Source of the DNA: Chryseobacterium turcicum
GTDB lineage: Bacteria > Bacteroidota > Bacteroidia > Flavobacteriales > Weeksellaceae
Direction: 5' to 3'
Length of the DNA stretch: 64,000 nucleotides
Assembly (NCBI RefSeq): GCF_021010565.1
Contig: NZ_JAJNAY010000002.1
Coordinates: 682,001-746,000 of the forward strand
A model generated the notes under the pieces. That model saw only the letters and a program-made list of their open reading frames with translations. It did no database searches and was not told the origin of the DNA. Within the stretch, counting starts at the first letter, position 1, and each line of letters opens with the position of its first letter. Shown here in pieces: positions 25,974 through 37,576 of the stretch. The translations under genes and the position numbers were made by a program.

Positions 25974-28900
25974 ATGAGAAAAAACTTATCTATTATAATT
26001 GTATTTCTGTATTGCTATATATATTCTCAATCGCCAAGTATACCTCAGATTAAAACAGATTTACCCCAAATAATTACACCGTCTCCAACGGTGGCTGCAT
26101 TAATGAAATTCGAAGAAGTACCTGTTAATAATTATACCGGTACTCCTGATATAAGTATTCCTCTGTTTTCGGTTTCAACTCATTCCAAAGATATTAATCT
26201 GGAGGTGGCGTTGAAATACCATCCGGCAAACGTAAAAGGAGATAATATAGCAGGGGAAGCTGGATTGGGATGGAGCTTATTATCGGGAGGAAGTATATCA
26301 AGAACAGTGAGAGGACTGCCGGACGAAATTTTTGTTCACGGCAATACTAATGGTACTATATCCTCTAAAATAGGTCTTTATCATGATAATATCATGGGAG
26401 ATGATAATAACTATTACAATAATGACATCAGCGTTCTTTCTCAACTTGCATATAATTTTCCTAATAAAGCCAACAAGTTTTATTGGGAAACAATAGAAAA
26501 AGGCAAATTTGATACTGAACATGATCTATGGCAGTTTAATTTCATGGGGAATTCCGGTCGCTTTTATATAAAGAAAAATCAGTCGGGAATATTAGAAGTT
26601 GTACCTTTAAGTGATTATAGGGTAAAAATCACAAACCATTATTCTATGATTAACAACAATCCCTATGTACCGATTGGTTTTACTATTTATGATGAAAAAG
26701 GATATCAATATATATTTGATGTTTCTGAAACAACAAGTACCTCACAAGCTGTTGAAAACAGAAGTTTATATAATCCAAATTCTTCCATGTCTTCCAACAC
26801 AGAATTTAGAAGCTCTTTTCAATTAAAAGAAATCAAGGATCCTAATAATAATCTTCTAATTCAATATGATTTTTATGATACAGAATTTATAGAGGTCAAT
26901 AACAGCTCTAATTTTATTCAGAATTATTATCCTGACGGATACGAATATTACTCAAAATACAATTGTTTTAATGAAATTCAACCTTCGCAGCAAGTAGTCA
27001 ACTCACTTTCACGTACTAAAGTAAAAAAAATAAAAAATATTATTGTAACTGATTATTCCAAAATATCAGTTGAATACGCAACAGACAGAAATGACTCGAA
27101 TATACAATTAAACAATAAGGTAGTGAGAGTTAGCAAGATGATCTTCAAAGATTTTGGTGATAAAATTATCAAAAAAGTGAACTTCAACTATGGATATTCT
27201 AATGTCCTGAAAAATAGATTAATCTTAAAAGAGGTTGTTGAAGATTTTGGAATAAATACACAACCTTTAAAATATATCTTCTCATATAATGAGATCGATC
27301 AAAATCTGAATGGAACGATAGCTTTAGACTATTGGGGGAATTTTAACCTTGTTACCAATAACTGCAATTCTCAAAACCTATCCACCCTTAGGGTTCCAAC
27401 ACCACAAACCAGCAATCTAGATTTACTAAATAAAGTGCAATATCCTACAGGAGGTTCTTCTATTTTTGTTTTTGAAAGCAATACTTATTCATATATAGGT
27501 GATGAGCCTGTTACTGATTTTAAGGAAAATACTTTAAATGAGTTTTTTTTAGATTCTGATTATAAATCTTTCAACAACTCATCTTTTCAGTTTCTTCCTG
27601 TTCATTCAAAAGATAGAAGAGCAATATTGAAAACAGATATTTTACTTCCTGAAGATCCTAACAGCTGGAATAGAAGTATTGGTTTATTTAAAGTTATCAA
27701 TGGTCAATATAATTTAGTTGCTAATATTTTTTGTGTAGAGCCAAACAACGACTGCTGTAAGGAAATTATATTAGAAAAAAATATACAGTATGCTGTAAAA
27801 AGATTAAGCCTGAATTTAAACTATACGGGTACAGATCATTTAAGTATTGATTATTACACAGCAACAGATGATGAAAAAAAATATTTATTTGGAGGCGGAA
27901 ATAGAATTTCCAAAATAGGATATTTTTCAAATAGTTCAAACGACTTATACAACAATTACGTAAGCAACACTGTAATCCCAGAAAAAGAAAAAAAATATAA
28001 TTACAATTGGTTGGGCGATAGTAATAAGAGTAGTGGTTCTTTATCATTTATCAAACCGGTTTTCAGTTATTCAAGGCAAACAAAAATAAGTACTGTGTGT
28101 ACGGAGCCGCCTTTCTTAAGTGGACAGGCACTTGGTGCAACTATCGATTTCATCACAACAACAACATTGAATAATACCCCTCTAATTAACACCCATGGTT
28201 CTGATGTGGGCTATAAATATGTAACAGTCTTTGAAACAGGAAAAGGTAAAGTAGAGCAGGAATATACTTCACCGATAGATTATCCTGAAGAAATTTCAAT
28301 AGCAAATACAAGACCCTTCATTCCCAGTAAAAATATTGATTATAAAAGAGGGCTTTTAGAAAAGGAAACTATTTTTGATAATCTATTAAGACCACTATCC
28401 GAAAAGACTTTTAGCTATGAATTTGATCATTACGAGCAGCTATATGGTTACCGCTTTTACAGGGCAGACGGAGCAGGATTTGACGGAAGCTATTTCAATA
28501 CATATGATGCATATGAGATAGCCTTACAACAAGGTAATATTTCACTTCCCTTTGGTGGTGGAAATACTTTTTCAACTCAAAATCTGGCGGGATATCCTCT
28601 TGAATACATGCAAAACATAGCTTTAATTGATGCTTTTGGCTGGGCAAAACTAATGTCTACAAAAACGGAAAATTATTTCTATGAAAACGGATCCCAAAGA
28701 ATTTTAGAAAAAAATGAATCGTTTGAATATAATACCTTAAATAAACAAATTTCTCAGCATATCGCAATGACAGAAGATGGAAGTATACTTAAAACCAAGT
28801 ATTTTTATCATTCAGGAGACTCACCTTATTCACAAAACAGAATCTCTGAAATAGAGAAAATAGAAAACTATAAGGATGGAAAATTACTGGATACAAAAAA

Positions 28901-29420
28901 AATAAACTACAGCAACAGTTGGACTGGAAATGCTTCTTATTTTCCAAATCAGATACAATCTTCTTTTGGGAATACAGCTTTAGAAACACAATTGATTTTT
29001 GACCAATATGATACAAAAGGTAATATTCTGCAATACACCACAAAAGACGGTATTCCTACAACAATCATTTGGGGCTATAATTCAACTCAACCTATTGCTA
29101 AAATTGTAGATTATCCATATGCTTTAGTAAACGGTTTAGCCACCGATATTATCACAGCTTCTGATGCTGATGCTTTAAATCCTTCAAATGAGACAGCATT
29201 GATAACTGCTTTGAATAATTTCCGTAATCTCCTGCAGCTAAAAGAGTTTCAAATTACCACTTACACCTATGATCCATTGATTGGAGTAACAAGCATTACC
29301 CCACCATCAGGTATTAGAGAAGTATATTTATATGATTCTGCTAATCGCTTAAAAGAAATCAGACAGGATAATGCAGCGGGTAAACTATTGAAAGAATTTA
29401 AATACAACTACAAACAATAA
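25974..29420 (+). CDS. RHS repeat protein, first of a pair
   Basis: A 1148-residue protein with a signal peptide ([19 protein letters not shown]). The N-terminal half is a conserved Bacteroidota module ([35 protein letters not shown]). The C-terminal ~250 residues contain RHS/YD-type strands such as [18 protein letters not shown] and [16 protein letters not shown]. It stops right after YD repeats and has no RHS core or toxin tip, so it looks like the first half of a shell completed by the next gene (10-bp gap). This is inferred by analogy with Tc/RHS cocoon proteins. Confidence 0.82.
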   Translation: MRKNLSIIIVFLYCYIYSQSPSIPQIKTDLPQIITPSPTVAALMKFEEVPVNNYTGTPDISIPLFSVSTHSKDINLEVALKYHPANVKGDNIAGEAGLGWSLLSGGSISRTVRGLPDEIFVHGNTNGTISSKIGLYHDNIMGDDNNYYNNDISVLSQLAYNFPNKANKFYWETIEKGKFDTEHDLWQFNFMGNSGRFYIKKNQSGILEVVPLSDYRVKITNHYSMINNNPYVPIGFTIYDEKGYQYIFDVSETTSTSQAVENRSLYNPNSSMSSNTEFRSSFQLKEIKDPNNNLLIQYDFYDTEFIEVNNSSNFIQNYYPDGYEYYSKYNCFNEIQPSQQVVNSLSRTKVKKIKNIIVTDYSKISVEYATDRNDSNIQLNNKVVRVSKMIFKDFGDKIIKKVNFNYGYSNVLKNRLILKEVVEDFGINTQPLKYIFSYNEIDQNLNGTIALDYWGNFNLVTNNCNSQNLSTLRVPTPQTSNLDLLNKVQYPTGGSSIFVFESNTYSYIGDEPVTDFKENTLNEFFLDSDYKSFNNSSFQFLPVHSKDRRAILKTDILLPEDPNSWNRSIGLFKVINGQYNLVANIFCVEPNNDCCKEIILEKNIQYAVKRLSLNLNYTGTDHLSIDYYTATDDEKKYLFGGGNRISKIGYFSNSSNDLYNNYVSNTVIPEKEKKYNYNWLGDSNKSSGSLSFIKPVFSYSRQTKISTVCTEPPFLSGQALGATIDFITTTTLNNTPLINTHGSDVGYKYVTVFETGKGKVEQEYTSPIDYPEEISIANTRPFIPSKNIDYKRGLLEKETIFDNLLRPLSEKTFSYEFDHYEQLYGYRFYRADGAGFDGSYFNTYDAYEIALQQGNISLPFGGGNTFSTQNLAGYPLEYMQNIALIDAFGWAKLMSTKTENYFYENGSQRILEKNESFEYNTLNKQISQHIAMTEDGSILKTKYFYHSGDSPYSQNRISEIEKIENYKDGKLLDTKKINYSNSWTGNASYFPNQIQSSFGNTALETQLIFDQYDTKGNILQYTTKDGIPTTIIWGYNSTQPIAKIVDYPYALVNGLATDIITASDADALNPSNETALITALNNFRNLLQLKEFQITTYTYDPLIGVTSITPPSGIREVYLYDSANRLKEIRQDNAAGKLLKEFKYNYKQ

Positions 29421-29430
29421 AAACCAAATC

Positions 29431-32400
29431 ATGAAAAAAATAATCATCCCGATAAGTACATTGTTTGTAGTGGAGCTTTCCCATGCGCAAACTTTAACCT
29501 TAAGCACAGATCAGAATTATGTGTATACAAAAACCTATCTCGATTATAATGGAACAACTGCCTCTAAGACAGCAGAAACCGTTCAGTATCTTGACGGCTT
29601 AGGCAGACCCAAGCAGGTTGTCAATATCAAAGCATCCCCACTTGGAAATGATGTTGTATCTCACATCGAATATGACGGATTTGGAAGGCAGGTGGACTCT
29701 TGGCTGCCTGCCCCGATGAGTACCTTGAATGGCGGAATTCAATCAGGAGTAAAATCTTCAGCCACGACTTATTATGGTGATAATTTTGCCTTTGGACACT
29801 CCAATCTCGAAGCGTCACCTTTAGACAGGGTTTTATCTCAGATACAGCCTGGAACAGATTGGCAAACACATCCTATTACATTTAATTATGATGCTAATAT
29901 AGATGGAGAAGTGAAAAAGTTTACAGCCACATTTGACTATACAAATTTAGAATCAAAGCTTACTCTATCAACATCTTACACTACTGCCCAATTATATAAA
30001 AATATGGTAACCGATGAAGACGGAAATAAAACCATTGAATATAAAAATGGCCGAGGTCAGGTATTGCTTATCAGAAAAGTACTAAGCGACACAGAAAATG
30101 CCGATACTTATTATGTATACAATGATTATGACCAGTTAGCGTATGTTATACCCCCTTTAGCAGCAGATGCCGTTAAAAATTTAACTAGTGGTCTATTTCC
30201 TGATATTACATTAAACAATCTCTGCTATCAATATAAATACGATGGTAAAAACAGATTGGTAGAGAAAAAACTGCCAGGGAAAGGCTGGGAATATATGGTC
30301 TATGACAAAACTGATAGATTAATCTTTACCCAAGATGCCGTAATGCATCCTTCTGATAAATGGCTTTTTACCAAATATGATCAATTGGGAAGAGTTATCT
30401 ACACAGGTATTGTACGAGGAGAAGGCAGCAGAATTGCTTTACAAAATATGATTAGCAATTTGGTGATTACCGAAAAACGAGACAGAGCAGGTTTTACAAA
30501 GAATGGAATGGAAGTTTATTACTCCAACATTATGTTTCCTTATCTTGAAACTGTATTATCGGTTAATTATTACGATACTTATCCTACAGGAAGTCCTTCT
30601 ATTCCTACCCAGGTTTTAGGACAAACTGTTCTTTCACAAGATTCTCAGAATTTAAATATCAGTACCAAAAGTTTACCAGTAGCTTCTTATGTGAAAAATA
30701 TTGAAGATGACAATTGGACCAAAAACTACACTTGGTATGATGAAAAAGGGAGACCAATCGGAATACACTCCATCAATCATTTAGGAGGTTACACCAAAAC
30801 AGAATCTGAGCTTGATTTTTCGGGAACACCTAAGATGGCTATTACCAGACACAAAAGATTAAACAGCGATACTGAAAAAGTAATTACCGAAAACTTCACC
30901 TATGATCATCAGAACAGATTAATGACTCACACCCACAAGGTGGACAATAATCCTGTAGAATATCTGGTTCAAAACAAATACAATGAGCTTTCACAACTGG
31001 AAAGCAAGAAAGTGGGTGGAACAAGTTCAAACACACCATTGCAGCAGGTAGATTATTTATATAATATTCGAGGATGGATGACGCAGATTAACAATCCTGC
31101 TGATTTAAGTGGCGGAGATCTTTTCGGATACTCAATAAAATATACCAATCCTGAAAACACAAGTCTTTCAACAGGTAGATTCAACGGTAATATTGCGGAG
31201 ATTGATTGGAAAACATCAACAAATCCTAATGATAATAAACGTAGATATTCTTACACCTATGATGGATTAAATAGGCTTCAACAAGGTATCTATTCAGAAC
31301 CCGGCTCATCACTTATCAACAATGGTAACTATAATGAGCAACTTACCTATGATCTCAACGGAAATATTGCTAGCCTAAAAAGGTTTTCAAAGCCTTCTTC
31401 TGGAATCACTGCTGAGAAAATTGATGATTTAATTTATGATTATACCGGAAATCGTTTGGATAAAATAAGACTTCCTGTTGGGGTTCTCAATAACTCTTCA
31501 GGATATAATGCATTGCAAAATGTTTTTGACTATGATTCCAATGGAAATATGACTAAGCATTTGGATAAAGGAATAACTTCAATTGTCTACAATTATCTGA
31601 ACCTACCGTCAAATATTTCAAGCGGTATCGGAAAAATAAAAAGCGAAACTACCCATCTTTACCGCGCAGACGGAACGAAGCTGAAAAAAAGTGTAATTAG
31701 TAATCTGGCAATGGGATCAACAAAAGAAATAGATTATCTGGATGGTTTTCAATACTCTTTTTACGGTGGTGCAATTGTTGCCCCAAATTCATCAGGTCTT
31801 CAGTTTGTTCCAACTCCAGAAGGATACTTTGATTTTGTAAAAAATAAGTATATTTACAATTACAGTGATCATTTAGGAAATACTAGGTTAAGTTATTTCC
31901 ATAATGGCAGCAGCGTAGAAGTTCTTGAAGAAAACAACTATTATCCTTTTGGATTGAAGCATGAAGGATACAATGGTTTAGTAGGTAATCCTTCTTATCA
32001 GTATAAGTACAACGGGAAGGAGTTGCAAGAGACGGGAATGTATGACTACGGTGCAAGGTTCTATATGCCGGATATTGGAAGATGGGGTGTGGTGGATCCG
32101 CTGGCGGAAACTTCCAGACGATGGTCACCTTATACCTATGCTTATAACAATCCGATAAGATTTATTGATCCAGATGGAAGACAAAATGAAGAAGCAAATA
32201 GAGATTATTCTTCAATAAACCAAAATAATGAGGGGGTTTTCCCTCCTGATTGGTATCAAAAAAATGGAACAAACAACGTAGAGTGGAAAGATACCAATAA
32301 AGCGGTTGAAGGTTATACAAGTTTAGGCAGAAGTAATACAATTGGATCTTCTGCGGATGGCTATGATAGAATGTACGATTTACATGCTAATGGTTCTGCC

Positions 32401-32931
32401 ACAGTAAAAACAGGAGATGGCGAAACTACTCTTTTACATGCAGAAGGGGGTGAAACTTTAAGTATTATCTCTGGTGGCATAATTACTACGTCTGCAACAA
32501 GCGTAAGTGGTTTAGCTGTTCAAGGAAGTGCTACATTTGCACCATTAGTAACGCCTGGATTCACTGTTGCTGCTGGTTATGTTAAAGATTCTTATGGGAA
32601 CGGAGAATTTTATTTTTCCTATGGAAAAGCTAATGGATTAATGCTAGGAATAGGAGGTGATTTTATTCCTATTAAAACTACAAATCCCAATCAGATGTTT
32701 CATGTTAATGATTTTGAAGGGTACGGTAATTCATACTCTGCAGGCATTGGAGCAAGTATTAGCTATGGAGGAACTACAGATACTAATACGACGTTCATGC
32801 AAAATGTCAATCCCAATGCTTGGGGGAAAAACAAAAATGGTTATACTACTGGAGGGGTTGGCTATGGGCTAGGGTTAGATGTTGGTGCAGCTTGGACAAG
32901 AACAAATACAATATTACCTTTTAAAAAATGA
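29431..32931 (+). CDS. DUF6443/RHS core protein with variable C-terminal tip
   Basis: A 1166-residue protein with a signal peptide ([20 protein letters not shown]), a DUF6443 domain ([29 protein letters not shown]), many YD repeats, and the RHS core at about residues 871-917 ([15 protein letters not shown], then VDPLAE and FIDPDGRQ). After DPDG, ~250 residues are unlike the shell: Gly/Ser/Thr-rich alternating strands (SFSAGIGAS-like, [15 protein letters not shown]). By the logic of polymorphic toxins this tip is the candidate effector; I cannot assign it to a known toxin family. The stop overlaps the next gene by 4 bp. Confidence 0.82.
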   Translation: MKKIIIPISTLFVVELSHAQTLTLSTDQNYVYTKTYLDYNGTTASKTAETVQYLDGLGRPKQVVNIKASPLGNDVVSHIEYDGFGRQVDSWLPAPMSTLNGGIQSGVKSSATTYYGDNFAFGHSNLEASPLDRVLSQIQPGTDWQTHPITFNYDANIDGEVKKFTATFDYTNLESKLTLSTSYTTAQLYKNMVTDEDGNKTIEYKNGRGQVLLIRKVLSDTENADTYYVYNDYDQLAYVIPPLAADAVKNLTSGLFPDITLNNLCYQYKYDGKNRLVEKKLPGKGWEYMVYDKTDRLIFTQDAVMHPSDKWLFTKYDQLGRVIYTGIVRGEGSRIALQNMISNLVITEKRDRAGFTKNGMEVYYSNIMFPYLETVLSVNYYDTYPTGSPSIPTQVLGQTVLSQDSQNLNISTKSLPVASYVKNIEDDNWTKNYTWYDEKGRPIGIHSINHLGGYTKTESELDFSGTPKMAITRHKRLNSDTEKVITENFTYDHQNRLMTHTHKVDNNPVEYLVQNKYNELSQLESKKVGGTSSNTPLQQVDYLYNIRGWMTQINNPADLSGGDLFGYSIKYTNPENTSLSTGRFNGNIAEIDWKTSTNPNDNKRRYSYTYDGLNRLQQGIYSEPGSSLINNGNYNEQLTYDLNGNIASLKRFSKPSSGITAEKIDDLIYDYTGNRLDKIRLPVGVLNNSSGYNALQNVFDYDSNGNMTKHLDKGITSIVYNYLNLPSNISSGIGKIKSETTHLYRADGTKLKKSVISNLAMGSTKEIDYLDGFQYSFYGGAIVAPNSSGLQFVPTPEGYFDFVKNKYIYNYSDHLGNTRLSYFHNGSSVEVLEENNYYPFGLKHEGYNGLVGNPSYQYKYNGKELQETGMYDYGARFYMPDIGRWGVVDPLAETSRRWSPYTYAYNNPIRFIDPDGRQNEEANRDYSSINQNNEGVFPPDWYQKNGTNNVEWKDTNKAVEGYTSLGRSNTIGSSADGYDRMYDLHANGSATVKTGDGETTLLHAEGGETLSIISGGIITTSATSVSGLAVQGSATFAPLVTPGFTVAAGYVKDSYGNGEFYFSYGKANGLMLGIGGDFIPIKTTNPNQMFHVNDFEGYGNSYSAGIGASISYGGTTDTNTTFMQNVNPNAWGKNKNGYTTGGVGYGLGLDVGAAWTRTNTILPFKK

Positions 32932-33317
32932 TGCTTTTAAATAAAAAATACCCAACAATAATACTTGTTGGTTCGTTTATAGTTTTAGGTATTTTTATTT
33001 TTATCTTTATCTATTATAAAAATACTCCTATAAGTAATGAAAATCTTAATAGCCTACTTTTTACAAAAATTGAAAATAGAACTATTAAATCTATTGTGAG
33101 TAAAAAAAGTACTGATTATACTAATCACGGGGCCACATATGTAGTATATGGAAGAGATAGTTTGCCTACTCATACAGGATGGGATGATAAAATAGAAATA
33201 GGAGATTCCATTATAAAACCAAAAGGTTCTTTGAAAATTACTATTAAAAACAGTGAAAAAATCTATATTTTAGATTACGAAAAACAAGAAGAAGAAATAT
33301 TAACAACTAATTTTTAA
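32928..33317 (+). CDS. Small membrane-anchored protein, candidate immunity protein
   Basis: A 129-residue protein starting inside the stop of the RHS gene (ATGA overlap), so translation is coupled. It has one N-terminal hydrophobic segment ([21 protein letters not shown]) followed by a ~95-residue polar domain ([32 protein letters not shown]). It is AT-rich and has no family I recognise. Its position directly after an RHS tip, small size and membrane anchor suggest an immunity role against a toxin acting at the envelope or periplasm. That is inference only. Confidence 0.65.
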   Translation: MMLLNKKYPTIILVGSFIVLGIFIFIFIYYKNTPISNENLNSLLFTKIENRTIKSIVSKKSTDYTNHGATYVVYGRDSLPTHTGWDDKIEIGDSIIKPKGSLKITIKNSEKIYILDYEKQEEEILTTNF

Positions 33318-33360
33318 TTTTCCTCGCTCCCGCACGATTTTATCGTGTGACAAATAATAA

Positions 33361-33387
33361 AAAACCCTCGCATTTTGCGAGGGTTTT
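33361..33387. terminator. Bidirectional terminator between the immunity gene and HTH remnant
   Basis: AAAACCCTCGC (33361-33371) pairs perfectly with GCGAGGGTTTT (33377-33387) around ATTTT. T-rich on the minus side (TTTTTTATTA). It shares its CTCGCATTTTGCGAG core with the hairpin at 35081-35127. Confidence 0.85.
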
Positions 33388-33392
33388 GCGTT

Positions 33393-33615
33393 TTATATAC
33401 CTTGCAAAACGTTTGCAAGATTGTCTTTTAATCGTTTTCTACTGATAGTAATATCGATAATATTGAAGATGGATTTTTTTTCTGTTTCGTCGAGTTCTTC
33501 TAAAAGCCTTACTTTATCAATTACATTTTTATCGTAAGAATTAATATCCAAAATCTGTTCTTCATCCAAGAGCTCAGCGAGTTTGATTCCCAAAGCTTTC
33601 CCGCTGGTGCGAGCG
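33393..33615 (-). pseudogene. C-terminal remnant of an HTH-type regulator, cut by the insertion sequence
   Basis: The minus-strand frame ends at 33393 with a product ending RKRLKDNLANVLQGI. It contains VRLLEELDETEKKSIFNI and KALGIKLAELLDEEQIL, which resemble the tail of XRE-family regulators after the DNA-binding part. Its only in-frame starts are non-ATG (TTG at about 33593). Upstream it runs into the target duplication and the insertion sequence. Joining the flanks across the insertion only reaches a terminator and a stop, so the HTH domain was already missing before insertion. Confidence 0.55.
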
Positions 33616-35057
33616 CAATGTCATTAAGTTAAGATTTAAATATCTGTAAATCAATATTTTATATTGTTTTTAATAGTCGTATTTCGTATATTTACTTAGT
33701 AATCAGACAGTTATTATGTTGAAAAAAAACGACTTTATCTATTTTAGATAAAATACAGGCAGAATTTTTTAGTACCTTACTTCAGGAAACGTATAGGATG
33801 AAAGACAAAGATTTTACTCGTAATAGAAAACAATCATTCGCAAGCACTTTGCTTCTAATGGTTAATTTCCTTACCAAGAGTCTTTCTTTAGAAATTGAAA
33901 ATTTCGTTCGTTATTTGAAAATTGAGATTACCAATACGAAGCCTTTTACCAAAAGTGCTTTTGTGCAGGCTCGAAAAAAAATATCTCCAAAAGTTTTCCG
34001 CCACCTATCAAACTTATTAGTTCGTGAGTTTTACACCGATAACTCAGGGGTTGCACTCTTAGAAGGTTTTAGGATACTGGCCGTAGATGGTTCGAGAATT
34101 ACATTACCGATAACGCAGGAACTTGAAGGTCAATTTGGTAGAACAACTAATCAAAGTGACACTTACGTCATACAAGCTAAGGTTTCTGTATTGTACGATG
34201 TTCTGAATAATTTTGTCATTGATGGTGATTTATCTCCTATAAGTATTGGGGAAAGGGAAATGGCACTAAAGCATTTGCAACACTGTAAAATAGGAGATTT
34301 ACTAATCTATGACAGAGGTTATCCTTCTTTTGATTTTATATTTGAACATCATCAGAGAGGTTTGGATTATTTGATGAGAGTAAAAACAGATTTTAGTTCG
34401 GTAACAAAATCTTTTATGAAAAATGGGAAAACATCAGAAATCGTAGAAATAAATCCTGGTAAAAATACGAAACCTTATGTGAAAGTAAGCCAAAAGAAAC
34501 CTTCACTAAGAGTAAGAATCATAAGAATAGAATTACCTAACGGACAGACAGAACTGCTCATTACATCTTTGTTGGAAAACAAAAAATATACACCCCTCTT
34601 TTTTAAGAAGCTCTATTTTAAGCGATGGAAAATTGAAACTTTTTATGATGAGTTCAAAAACAAATTAAAAATAGAACATTTTTCGGGATATTCTTACCAA
34701 AGTATCATGCAGGATTTCTTTGCTGCTTTATTTGTAAGCAATGTGCAGACACTTATTATAGGAGATTTAAATGAAGAAATTAAAGAGATGAACTTGAATA
34801 AAAGATACGATTATAAAATCAATAACAATTTATCGTATGGCTTTATGAAAGACAGAATAGTAGGAATGTTTCTCAAAAAACAAAATACACAAGATATATT
34901 GGAAGAGCTAAAACAACTTTTCAAAAAACATCTCATACCCATAAGACCTGATAGATCTAACAAAAGAAATGTAGGCAAGTACCGAAATCGAATAAAGCCA
35001 AAAACAACTAAAAATCAAAAAGATACGCTGTGATATTTTCTTAACTTAATGACATTG
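33616..35057 (+). mobile_element. Complete IS4-family insertion sequence
   Basis: 1442 bp bounded by perfect 19-bp inverted repeats: CAATGTCATTAAGTTAAGA (33616-33634) and its inverse (35039-35057). Flanked by a perfect 10-bp target duplication GGTGCGAGCG (33606-33615 and 35058-35067). The ends resemble IS4 termini (AATG...AGTTAAG). The transposase gene is intact, so the element may be active and recent. Confidence 0.95.
33798..35033 (+). CDS. IS4-family transposase
   Basis: A 411-residue DDE transposase. First Asp in ILAVDGSRITLP, second in LLIYDRGYPSFDF, and the glutamate in the IS4 signature YFKRWKIETFYDEFKNKLK, which fits Y-(2)-R-(3)-E-(6)-K exactly. The basic C-terminus (RNKRNVGKYRNRIKPK) suits DNA binding. 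The ATG at 33798 is ~180 bp inside the left end; the stop is 5 bp before the right inverted repeat. No frameshift is seen, so the protein should be functional. Confidence 0.95.
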   Translation: MKDKDFTRNRKQSFASTLLLMVNFLTKSLSLEIENFVRYLKIEITNTKPFTKSAFVQARKKISPKVFRHLSNLLVREFYTDNSGVALLEGFRILAVDGSRITLPITQELEGQFGRTTNQSDTYVIQAKVSVLYDVLNNFVIDGDLSPISIGEREMALKHLQHCKIGDLLIYDRGYPSFDFIFEHHQRGLDYLMRVKTDFSSVTKSFMKNGKTSEIVEINPGKNTKPYVKVSQKKPSLRVRIIRIELPNGQTELLITSLLENKKYTPLFFKKLYFKRWKIETFYDEFKNKLKIEHFSGYSYQSIMQDFFAALFVSNVQTLIIGDLNEEIKEMNLNKRYDYKINNNLSYGFMKDRIVGMFLKKQNTQDILEELKQLFKKHLIPIRPDRSNKRNVGKYRNRIKPKTTKNQKDTL

Positions 35058-35061
35058 GGTG

Positions 35062-35076
35062 CGAGCGTCTCGCTCG
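35062..35076. repeat. GC-rich palindrome that held the IS target site
   Basis: CGAGCG-TCT-CGCTCG. The left arm is the end of the 10-bp target duplication, so the element inserted into one arm of this palindrome. Confidence 0.6.
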
Positions 35077-35080
35077 TTCC

Positions 35081-35127
35081 TTTGAACACAAAAAACCTCG
35101 CATTTTGCGAGGTTTTTTGTGTTCAAA
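35081..35127. terminator. Perfect 21-bp palindromic hairpin
   Basis: Arms 35081-35101 and 35107-35127 are perfectly inverse over 21 nt around a 5-nt loop (ATTTT). The inner part is CCTCGC/GCGAGG and the outer part TTTGAACACA/TGTGTTCAAA, with A- and T-runs between. It probably ends transcription in both directions. Confidence 0.8.
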
Positions 35128-35271
35128 GCATCCTATTTTATATCTAAACTGTTCAACAATAAAAGCATTCATCATAGTAAAAAACCAGTCTTTTATATAA
35201 AATTTGCACGTTCAAAACACGCAATTCCCTCATAGATTTCATACCTTTACCCTCACAATTTTTCTTACATT

Positions 35272-37575
35272 TTGGCAAATCTCTACAAGAAAGAAAGTCC
35301 GTTTCAGGTTTTTATATCGTTCAAAAAATATTTGGATGTGTTAGAACATATTCGGTACAATGACCGTTTAGAGTATCGAGCCAATTATGCCGAATCATTG
35401 ATTGAGAAAACCAAAAACTTTCAAGAATTAAGAGATGGTTTTCAGGATTTGTCGGTATTTGAGAAGCATAAAGACCTCATCAGGCTTTTATTGGCAGACC
35501 TCTTCCCTACCGGCTTGACGAAAAATGAAATTAAAGCGGCAGGAATTCCGCTCACCAATCTTACGTTCAATTATACCGAGAGATTTCAGAATATTTTGAA
35601 TGATGCCGGAAAAGATTTTGAGATTGAGTTTAGAGACATTAGTGATGACGAATATTACGTCTTTTGCTGTTGCCTGATTTTGCAGACCTACCTTAAAAAA
35701 GATATTAAAGTTACCATCCCATTTTATTATTACATTCCCGATAAACAGGGAATTATGAAGCATTATAAAATTACAGTCAACTCAGATTTCAGCGATGTTT
35801 ATCCTGCCGAAGGAACCAAAACTCCGCCAGACGATGTTTTAGATATGCTGCTTGAAAATCTGGATGATGTACCGCTTTGGAAAAAATATTTCCAGCCAGA
35901 ATCATGGATTTTAAATGGGTTTAGTATTATTTCGCTTATCGACTGTACTTCGGAAGTTGCCTTATCAGATTTGAAGTCAAGCATGATTAAAATTGATTTG
36001 GAAAACCCTTCTCCTGATGAGAATTTAAAAGAAATATTTAAATCTTATTTTGATGTTGCCGAGCTCAATTTTGGGCTGATGCTTTTTAATACTAAAAACA
36101 AAAGACTCGAGAAACTTCCTATTTACGAAAATGTTTTCACCAATTATCTTCTCGATTTTTGGATCAACACCTTTGATGAAGAAGCAAGAAAAACGGCTTT
36201 TGAAAATATCCGTTACAACTCAAAACCGATTGTCGTTTCCAACGTCGACAACCTTGATGAAGAAATTAAAAAACTCCCTTCTTTCAATATTTTAAAAGAT
36301 AATAACATCAATAGCTTCATGGTCATTCCGATTATGAAAGACAACGAACTTTTGGCGATGATGGAGTTTACATCCCCTCAAGCCAACAGTTTGAATGGTT
36401 TAAAATTGAAGAAACTTGAGTTTGTTGCCGATATGATTATCTTCTCTCTCAGCAGATTTACGTATGAAAGAAACAATCAGATTGAAGCTATTATTCAGCG
36501 TGAATACACCACAATTCACGACAGCGTTATCTGGAAATTCAGAAATGAAGCTGAGCGTTATTTTAATGCTTACTTATCTAAAAAAATATATACGTTAAAG
36601 GAGATTTCATTTAAAAACCTAACTCCGCTGTTTAGTTTTTCAGACATCCGTGCTTCGTCAGACAAGCGCGTTACTCTGATGCTGGAAGACCTCAACCAAC
36701 AAGGCGACGGGCTTCAGGATGTGATGACGATGCTCAATTCTGCAGAATCTGAAAAGTTTGCATTGGCATTAGATGTTTTTGAAAATGAAATCAATAATGA
36801 AATCAAAGCAGATACAGAACAGCGTTTTCAGAGAGTTTTACGTGATGAAATCCATCCTTACCTGCAAGGGCAACTTGAGGTGAAAAGCGACGAAGATATT
36901 AAAGATAAAATCAAAAATTACTTTAGTCAGGTCTTTACTCAGAATGACCTTTTTTATGCCAACAGGAAAAATTTAGACGATTCTATCACACTTCTCAACC
37001 GTAAATTGGCGGATATTTTAGACGAAAAACAAGTGGCTGCCCAGGAGATTTTCCCGCATTATTTTGAGCGGTTTAAGTCGGATGGTGTAGAGCACAATCT
37101 CTACATTGGTCCTAGTATCGCTCCAGAACTCCCCTATTCTGCAAAAGTCGTTCAGGAGTTGAGATATTGGCAGCTTGAAACCCTTTGTACAATGGAACAT
37201 GAGTTTCGTGTATTCAAAAAAGACCTTCCGGTTTCGCTTGATATTGCTTCGCTAATTTTTGTATATAATGAAAAAATAGACATCCGTTTCCGAATGGATG
37301 AGAAACGTTTTGATGTAGACGGTGCCTTTAATTCTAACTTTGAAATTATTAAAAAAAGGTTGGAAAAAGCCCATATCAAAGATTCTACCGAAAGAATTAC
37401 CTGCCCTGGAAGAATTACGATTGTTTATTTCGGCTTAGAAAATCAGCGTGAATATTTACAATACATCCACAGACTTCAGAAACAGAATGTTTTAAAAACG
37501 GATGTTGAACTTTTAAGAGTTGAAGATTTGCAGGGTATCACAGGATTGCTTGCGATGAGAGTTTCTTTGGCGTAA
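35272..37575 (+). CDS. Large GAF-domain-like regulatory/sensor protein
   Basis: A 767-residue cytosolic protein without signal peptide or membrane segment. It starts at a TTG (MANLYKKESPFQVF); no ATG lies near the conserved beginning. A central part, about residues 215-400 (ELNFGLMLFNTKNKRLEKL, FMVIPIMKDNELLAMMEF, ADMIIFSLSRF), has a GAF-like pattern. The N- and C-terminal thirds are conserved in flavobacteria but of unknown fold. Ligand and partner are unknown. It is a single-gene unit, converging on the bestrophin gene with 1 bp between stops. Confidence 0.65.
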   Translation: MANLYKKESPFQVFISFKKYLDVLEHIRYNDRLEYRANYAESLIEKTKNFQELRDGFQDLSVFEKHKDLIRLLLADLFPTGLTKNEIKAAGIPLTNLTFNYTERFQNILNDAGKDFEIEFRDISDDEYYVFCCCLILQTYLKKDIKVTIPFYYYIPDKQGIMKHYKITVNSDFSDVYPAEGTKTPPDDVLDMLLENLDDVPLWKKYFQPESWILNGFSIISLIDCTSEVALSDLKSSMIKIDLENPSPDENLKEIFKSYFDVAELNFGLMLFNTKNKRLEKLPIYENVFTNYLLDFWINTFDEEARKTAFENIRYNSKPIVVSNVDNLDEEIKKLPSFNILKDNNINSFMVIPIMKDNELLAMMEFTSPQANSLNGLKLKKLEFVADMIIFSLSRFTYERNNQIEAIIQREYTTIHDSVIWKFRNEAERYFNAYLSKKIYTLKEISFKNLTPLFSFSDIRASSDKRVTLMLEDLNQQGDGLQDVMTMLNSAESEKFALALDVFENEINNEIKADTEQRFQRVLRDEIHPYLQGQLEVKSDEDIKDKIKNYFSQVFTQNDLFYANRKNLDDSITLLNRKLADILDEKQVAAQEIFPHYFERFKSDGVEHNLYIGPSIAPELPYSAKVVQELRYWQLETLCTMEHEFRVFKKDLPVSLDIASLIFVYNEKIDIRFRMDEKRFDVDGAFNSNFEIIKKRLEKAHIKDSTERITCPGRITIVYFGLENQREYLQYIHRLQKQNVLKTDVELLRVEDLQGITGLLAMRVSLA

Positions 37576-37576
37576 A

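Noticed and set aside
32182..32931. Naming the RHS tip as a specific known toxin
   Set aside because: No catalytic motif that I can match with confidence; naming would be a guess.
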